The position numbers were made by a program, and so were the translations under genes. Source: Candidatus Hadarchaeales archaeon (GTDB taxonomy: Archaea; Hadarchaeota; Hadarchaeia; Hadarchaeales; WYZ-LMO6). From it: 64,000 nucleotides of DNA. The stretch lies in the NCBI GenBank assembly GCA_038736355.1, contig JAVYML010000003.1, forward strand, positions 302,397 through 366,396, in the 5' to 3' direction. Shown here piece after piece: positions 60,087 to 64,000 of this stretch; the first letter of the stretch is position 1; the number at the start of each line of letters is the position of its first letter. The notes below the pieces were generated by a model. It was not told the origin of the DNA. It ran no database searches and saw nothing but the letters and a program-made list of their open reading frames with translations.

Positions 60087-62509
60087 AAAAACCTTCCCAA
60101 TTTGGTCTGTTCTCCGCCCGGTGAGCGCAAATCCTCCTCTCTGTATCCCAGCACCTCCATGATCCTCATCACGGCCGGAAGGACCTGATGCTCTATGTAG
60201 TAGTTGGCGTCGTATTCCATCCTTTCCGGATCGAAGTCCTCCACGGGTGTCGCCCTGTCGCTTATGCTTCCAGGACCCTTCACTTCCACATAGGCTATCA
60301 TGGCCCCCGGCTCCACCGGGTATCCCTTCTGTCTGAGCTTCTTGGCCGCCACCACGTGGGGTCCTATCGCCCTATAGCTTTCTATGGGCATCTTCAGCTG
60401 GGTATAGATCACGAGGTCCTGCAGATCCACCCTCCCCTGCTGCAGCTCCCTCACCACCCTCTTGATGACCTCCGCGGCCTTCTTGGGTGATCCCTCCCTC
60501 AGGATGGCATCCAGCACCTCCTGCTGGGTGCGCTTGGCCACGGCTGCCCAGTCCCTGCGCACGAACTCCAAACCCTTCACAATGAGCCTCCCTTCCTCGT
60601 CTATCAGGGCATACCTCTTCTTGGTGATGAAGACTCCCCTCGGATAGAAACCCTCCAGTTCCAGTTCCATCACCCCGGGAAGTTCTCTGTTCACCTCCTC
60701 CAAGAACCTCAGGATCTCCCCCCTGCTCTTTTCCCCCATTTTACAGTACAGCCCATCGGTATCCGCATAAACCACCTCCATTCCCTCCCTCTCCGCCCTC
60801 GCTATGGTCTGATGGATGTAGTGCCTCCCCAAGCTGGTGATGCTCTCCGCACATTCCTTCGAATACCACCTGGCTCCGGCGTAACCGAACATCCCGTAAA
60901 AGGAGTTGGAGACGATCTTGAGGGCCATCTGACGGCTGTCCAGTTCCAAGTATTCTGGAGTCCCTGGTTTCAGCCTCTTCAGTTCTTTCTTGAGCTCTGC
61001 CCTCCTCTCTATCAGACGCTCCAGGATGGAGGGGACGAAACCTTTCCTCTTCCTACAGAACCTGTATCCCAGCTCCGGCACCACCGTGGCCTCTTCCGGT
61101 CCGCAGCAATCGCAGTTCAGGGTGGAGGGATCTATGTTGTGGGAGACGATGATGCTGGGATAAAGGGACCTGAAGTCGAAGGCCACCAGGTTCTCGTGGA
61201 GCCCGCGCTTGGGTTCCATCACATAGGCCCCCACATAGGTCTCCTCCATCCTCTCATCGAGCTCCTCACGCTTCGGCCTGGGCGGGACCAGCTCCCCCCA
61301 CCCAAAGGCCTCCCTCACGAGCAACCATTCCACCAACTGTCCTGGCGTCATCCTGGTCACGTCGAAGAGGGTTTGTCCCACGAGCTTCGTCAGCTCGCGG
61401 AAGAGGGGAAGGAAGACCTGACCCAGCTCCAGGGTGGCCTGGGCATCGGAAAGGGAATATTCGAGCAAACGCTTCAGTTCCTCTCCCCCCTTCTCCCAGG
61501 CCCTCGCTATTCCTCCCATCTCGAAGTCCGGTTTTTCCTTCCCCAGCACGTGCCTGTACACGTCCTCTAGCGTGTAGTGGATGAGCCTGATGGCTCCTAT
61601 GGTGGCCAGAAAGTTCACCATGGCATAAACATCCACGTGTACCCTTCCGGGCAAACGGGTGGCCGTGGCGAACTTCCTCCTCCTAGTTTTTGCCCCCCCA
61701 CCCTCCCTCCCCAATCCCAGCTCCACCCCCAGCCTCCTCGCCCTCTCCCTCAGATAGGGGAAGTCGAAGAAGTCGGTGTTGTATCCCAACAGCAGATCCA
61801 CCCCCCTTTCCCCCACGAGCTCCACGAACCTCTCCAGCATCTCCCTCTCACTCCCCAGAACCTCCACGAAGTCGGGTGCACCCTCCACCTCCTTCCACGT
61901 CAGGACCTTCCTGAAACCATCGGGAGCCGCCAGGCTCACCATGATCACCGGATCCCTGTCCGATCTGGGAATGCCACCTGGATTGTAGACCTCGATGTCG
62001 AAGCTCATCATCTCCAGTTCCTCCTGGAAGCCCGACCTGTGCTCCGGCGGAAGGGTGGCGATCAAAGTTCCTTCCCTTTCTTCCCCTTCCACCCTAACCC
62101 CCTCGAGGGGAACCAGGCCCCTCTCGATGAGGTACTGTCTCGTGAGGGGGAGGTCGAAGCCGTAGAACTCCTTCACCCCGGGAAGCTCGCGAATGGCATG
62201 CCTGAGGGGGGTGAGATCCCTTGGACCTTCCAGTACCACCCTCACCACCTCCATTTCCCTCCCCAGCTTCCTCCTCCTCACCACCTCCACCCCCTTCGGC
62301 CTGATGATCCTCCCCTTCTCCTGAACCTCCACCTTCGAAATCATCCTGGCCGCCCTGTGCGGATCCTCGGCGATGAGGTAGAAGGAGGGTTCGAAGGCCC
62401 GATCCAAAATCGCTTCCACCCTTCCCCCACGCTTGAGATAGAGGGTTACGAAGGGGAGTCCCTCCTCCGCCTGGTCCACATCCAGGAGGAGTCCCTCAAC
62501 GATCATCAC
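60083..62509 (-). CDS. polB: B-family DNA polymerase
   Basis: An 808-residue archaeal replicative-type polymerase. Exonuclease motifs: I FDIE at 170-173, II around GYNTDFFDFP (241-250), III YSLSD at 350-354. Polymerase motifs: A DFRSLYPSI (444-452), B ALKIVSNSFYG (528-538), C YADTDGLY (580-587). All catalytic acidic residues are kept, so both activities are expected. A cysteine cluster after motif A (NCDCCG and FCRK) may hold a metal. No intein interrupts it. It follows the structured RNA on the same strand. Confidence 0.96.
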   Translation of the reverse strand: MMIVEGLLLDVDQAEEGLPFVTLYLKRGGRVEAILDRAFEPSFYLIAEDPHRAARMISKVEVQEKGRIIRPKGVEVVRRRKLGREMEVVRVVLEGPRDLTPLRHAIRELPGVKEFYGFDLPLTRQYLIERGLVPLEGVRVEGEEREGTLIATLPPEHRSGFQEELEMMSFDIEVYNPGGIPRSDRDPVIMVSLAAPDGFRKVLTWKEVEGAPDFVEVLGSEREMLERFVELVGERGVDLLLGYNTDFFDFPYLRERARRLGVELGLGREGGGAKTRRRKFATATRLPGRVHVDVYAMVNFLATIGAIRLIHYTLEDVYRHVLGKEKPDFEMGGIARAWEKGGEELKRLLEYSLSDAQATLELGQVFLPLFRELTKLVGQTLFDVTRMTPGQLVEWLLVREAFGWGELVPPRPKREELDERMEETYVGAYVMEPKRGLHENLVAFDFRSLYPSIIVSHNIDPSTLNCDCCGPEEATVVPELGYRFCRKRKGFVPSILERLIERRAELKKELKRLKPGTPEYLELDSRQMALKIVSNSFYGMFGYAGARWYSKECAESITSLGRHYIHQTIARAEREGMEVVYADTDGLYCKMGEKSRGEILRFLEEVNRELPGVMELELEGFYPRGVFITKKRYALIDEEGRLIVKGLEFVRRDWAAVAKRTQQEVLDAILREGSPKKAAEVIKRVVRELQQGRVDLQDLVIYTQLKMPIESYRAIGPHVVAAKKLRQKGYPVEPGAMIAYVEVKGPGSISDRATPVEDFDPERMEYDANYYIEHQVLPAVMRIMEVLGYREEDLRSPGGEQTKLGRFF

Positions 62510-62529
62510 TCCCTGATGACCCTGGAAAC

Positions 62530-62537
62530 AAAAAAAA
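62530..62537 (-). terminator. Poly-T terminator of the minus-strand RNA gene
   Basis: Eight consecutive A on the plus strand give T8 on the minus strand, directly after the 3' arm of the closing stem (62540-62548). This is a strong archaeal termination signal between the RNA and polB. Confidence 0.65.
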
Positions 62538-62770
62538 GTGGCGGGGACTTCGACCCGTCCGCTACTCCTTGGACAGGCCCTGAACCTCGACCACTTTCAG
62601 GGACCCGCCCCTTTTTCGCGTCCCGGGTCTTTTTCCCGCGATAGGTGCATCGCACCGAACTCCCCGGTGCTTATCCGCTGCCTTCCCGGGTTTTTCGCCC
62701 CGGTTTTTCAGCGGCTCCCCGTTGCCCGTAGGCTCCGGTTCTGCCCCTCTCGCGGGCTTCCGTCCCCGCC
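62538..62770 (-). ncRNA. Structured non-coding RNA with own promoter and terminator
   Basis: About 233 bases on the minus strand. The ends pair perfectly (62762-62770 with 62540-62548, 9 pairs). Internal hairpins include 62709-62714/62675-62680, enclosing 62699-62703/62685-62689; 62665-62670/62652-62657; 62596-62602/62578-62584; and 62571-62577/62554-62560. Unpaired loops are A-rich on the minus strand (four GAAAAA loops), fixing the strand. TATA at 62791-62800 and T8 at 62530-62537 frame it. SRP RNA or RNase P RNA are obvious candidates, but I could not find their signature motifs. Confidence 0.72.
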
Positions 62771-62790
62771 AATCTTCTTTCTTTTTCGCT

Positions 62791-62800
62791 TTCTTTTAAG
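62791..62800 (-). promoter_or_regulatory. TATA box of the structured RNA gene
   Basis: CTTAAAAGAA on the minus strand, centred about 26 bases before the first G of the closing stem at 62770. The rest of the 62771-62852 stretch is AT-rich upstream sequence with no gene. Confidence 0.65.
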
Positions 62801-62852
62801 ACTTGTTCACCTAGATTGGGATATTCCAGAACAAGAGATATCTCCAACCCAA

Positions 62853-63485
62853 TTATATGGAAGATTTTGAGGAATGACCCACCTCATACGCCGAGGGGAA
62901 AACTCCCATCGGACCCTCGGGTGGGATCTTCCCGGTGGGACAAACCTTCGAGCAATAACCACAAACCTTACAGTACGCCGTTTTGTCCGGGAAAAGGGCC
63001 ACCGAACGGTTTACCCCCCTCCCCACGAAGGTCAGCACCCCATCCTGGGTAACCGAGAAGCAGGTCCTCACGCAGAGGCCACACAGAATGCACTGTTCTT
63101 CCTTCTTCCCCACCCTGCCCGTGAACCTGAGGGGATCGGCACCATATTCCTTCACCAACTTCCAGAACTTGCTCCCTTCCCTGAGGGGGAGACCGGTCAG
63201 GAAAACCAGTTCGAGGAGACTCTTCCTCAGGGAACGCAGCTCCTGGGTTTGGGTCCTGACCTTGAGTCCCTCCTCCGCGGGATAAGCACAGGAAGCCACG
63301 ATCCTCTTCCTCCCCTCCCTCTCTATCTCCACACTGCATATCCTGCAGCCCCCGTAGGGATCCAGTCCCTCCTCCCAACACAGCGTGGGGATTTCTATTC
63401 CCGCTTCCCTGGCGGCTTCCAAGAGGCTCTTCCCTTCCCTAACCCTCACCACCTTCCCATCCACCTCTAGGGTAACCTCCTTCAT
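62853..63485 (-). CDS. NuoG/HoxU-like iron-sulfur subunit
   Basis: A 210-residue protein with an N-terminal [2Fe-2S] ferredoxin (LCWEEGLDPYGGCRICSVE, then SCAYPAEEG), a short NuoG-type middle segment that has lost the usual HxxxC motif region, and a two-cluster [4Fe-4S] ferredoxin (CILCGLCVRTC and CKVCGYCSKVCP). The length is that of HoxU or the N-terminal part of HndD/NuoG. It accepts electrons from the NuoF-like subunit encoded just upstream (4-base overlap) and passes them to a hydrogenase or other module that is not in the window. Confidence 0.85.
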   Translation of the reverse strand: MKEVTLEVDGKVVRVREGKSLLEAAREAGIEIPTLCWEEGLDPYGGCRICSVEIEREGRKRIVASCAYPAEEGLKVRTQTQELRSLRKSLLELVFLTGLPLREGSKFWKLVKEYGADPLRFTGRVGKKEEQCILCGLCVRTCFSVTQDGVLTFVGRGVNRSVALFPDKTAYCKVCGYCSKVCPTGKIPPEGPMGVFPSAYEVGHSSKSSI

Positions 63486-64000
63486 CCTGCCCTCCTCCTA
63501 GGCTTTGTACCGGGAGATGGGGGCGGGGGAATGGGCTCCCCGGAAAGCTTCCTCACGGCCCCAAACGTGCAAACCTCAAAGCAAGTGCCACACTTCGTGC
63601 ACTTCCCTTGATCCACCACATGTACTTCCTCCTTGCCCCCCCTGATAGCCCCTACCGGGCATCGGGTGAGACAGAGCCCACATGCCTGACAGAGTTCCGG
63701 ATCTATGTAATAGGTAACCAGGTACCTGCAGACCTTCGCAGGACATCTTCCCTTCAGATGGGCCTCATACTCCTCCCCGAAGTACCTCATGGTCGTGAGG
63801 ACGGGATTCACGGCCGTGGTGCCCAAGGCACAGAGGGAAGCTTTCCTCATCAGCTCCATGACCTCCTCCATCATCTTCAGATCCTCCTCCTTCCCCTTAC
63901 CCAAGCAGAGGTCCGTGAGGATCCTGTCCAGCACCCTCAGTCCCTCCCTGCACGGAATGCACTTCCCACAGGATTCCTCCAGGAGGAAGTGGATGAAGAA
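63482..64000 (-). CDS. NuoF/HndC-like NADH-binding subunit (partial, N-terminus off the right edge)
   Basis: The frame is open to the last base of the window, so only the C-terminal 172 residues are seen. ESCGKCIPCREG is the N3-cluster motif of NuoF/HoxF. A C-terminal two-cluster ferredoxin follows (CQACGLCLTRCP and CTKCGTCFEVC), the HndC-type extension found in electron-bifurcating hydrogenases and related complexes. The FMN and NADH domains lie outside. A Pro-rich tail ends the protein. Confidence 0.88.
   Translation of the reverse strand, partial: FFIHFLLEESCGKCIPCREGLRVLDRILTDLCLGKGKEEDLKMMEEVMELMRKASLCALGTTAVNPVLTTMRYFGEEYEAHLKGRCPAKVCRYLVTYYIDPELCQACGLCLTRCPVGAIRGGKEEVHVVDQGKCTKCGTCFEVCTFGAVRKLSGEPIPPPPSPGTKPRRRAG

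Noticed and set aside
1-64000. CRISPR arrays, insertion sequences, prophage or integrase genes
   Set aside because: No spaced direct-repeat array, transposase, or att-like duplication was noticed; the region reads as core genome.

Overview
The window is archaeal, from a G+C-rich and probably thermophilic anaerobe. Coding strands are purine-rich with heavy AGG/GAG use, and genes overlap by ATGA, GTGA or TTGA junctions. Many starts lie about 26-30 bases downstream of a TATA box, as in leaderless archaeal transcripts. Gene content is purely archaeal: archaemetzincin, archaeal-type CODH/ACS, tetrahydromethanopterin (H4MPT) enzymes, class III signal peptide pilins, B-family DNA polymerase, GPN-loop GTPase and short-form PheT. 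A Hadarchaeota-like or similar Wood-Ljungdahl archaeon would fit, but that is a guess from gene content. No rRNA, tRNA, CRISPR array, insertion sequence or methyl-CoM reductase gene was seen.

Positions 1-25,090 form a carbon-fixation island. At the left are a partial archaemetzincin, an unknown protein, a corrinoid protein and a DUF166 protein (+). Facing them is the CODH/ACS operon cdhA-B-C-D-E plus a RACo-type corrinoid activator (-). Next come metV-metF, a duplicated ferredoxin/MvhD electron carrier, cooC and mobA (+). Then a long minus-strand operon, fwdD-fwdB-fwdA-ftr-fwdC-mch-mptN-mfnA, encodes CO2 reduction on methanofuran and H4MPT plus cofactor synthesis. The divergent mtd and RFAP synthase genes complete it. 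No mer is visible; metF/metV may supply the methylene-to-methyl step.

Positions 25,076-42,666 hold an MFS transporter, an FrhB-like protein, metabolite-repair genes (including a YjeF-N/DUF523 fusion), a CoA-disulfide-reductase-like flavoprotein, sufCB, a ubiquitin-like sulfur carrier with a tRNA thiolase, DUF3786, RNase HII, a THEP1 NTPase, thiI, a GDT1-type transporter, nicotinamide salvage genes and pheST. A structured RNA candidate follows pheT (about 42,690-42,880).

Positions 42,890-48,558 hold divergent pilin-like genes with mirror-image promoters and a seven-gene pseudopilin operon ending in a DUF2101 membrane protein. From 48,555 to 60,086 are a GMC oxidoreductase paired with a degenerate acyl-CoA dehydrogenase, flavoproteins, a GPN GTPase, an unknown 490-residue protein, an AIR-synthase relative, TatD, a canonical acyl-CoA dehydrogenase, and a NifU / zinc-ribbon / Mrp operon. 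The right end has DNA polymerase B, a second structured RNA with its own TATA box and poly-T terminator (about 62,538-62,770, minus), and NuoG-like and NuoF-like subunits running off the edge.
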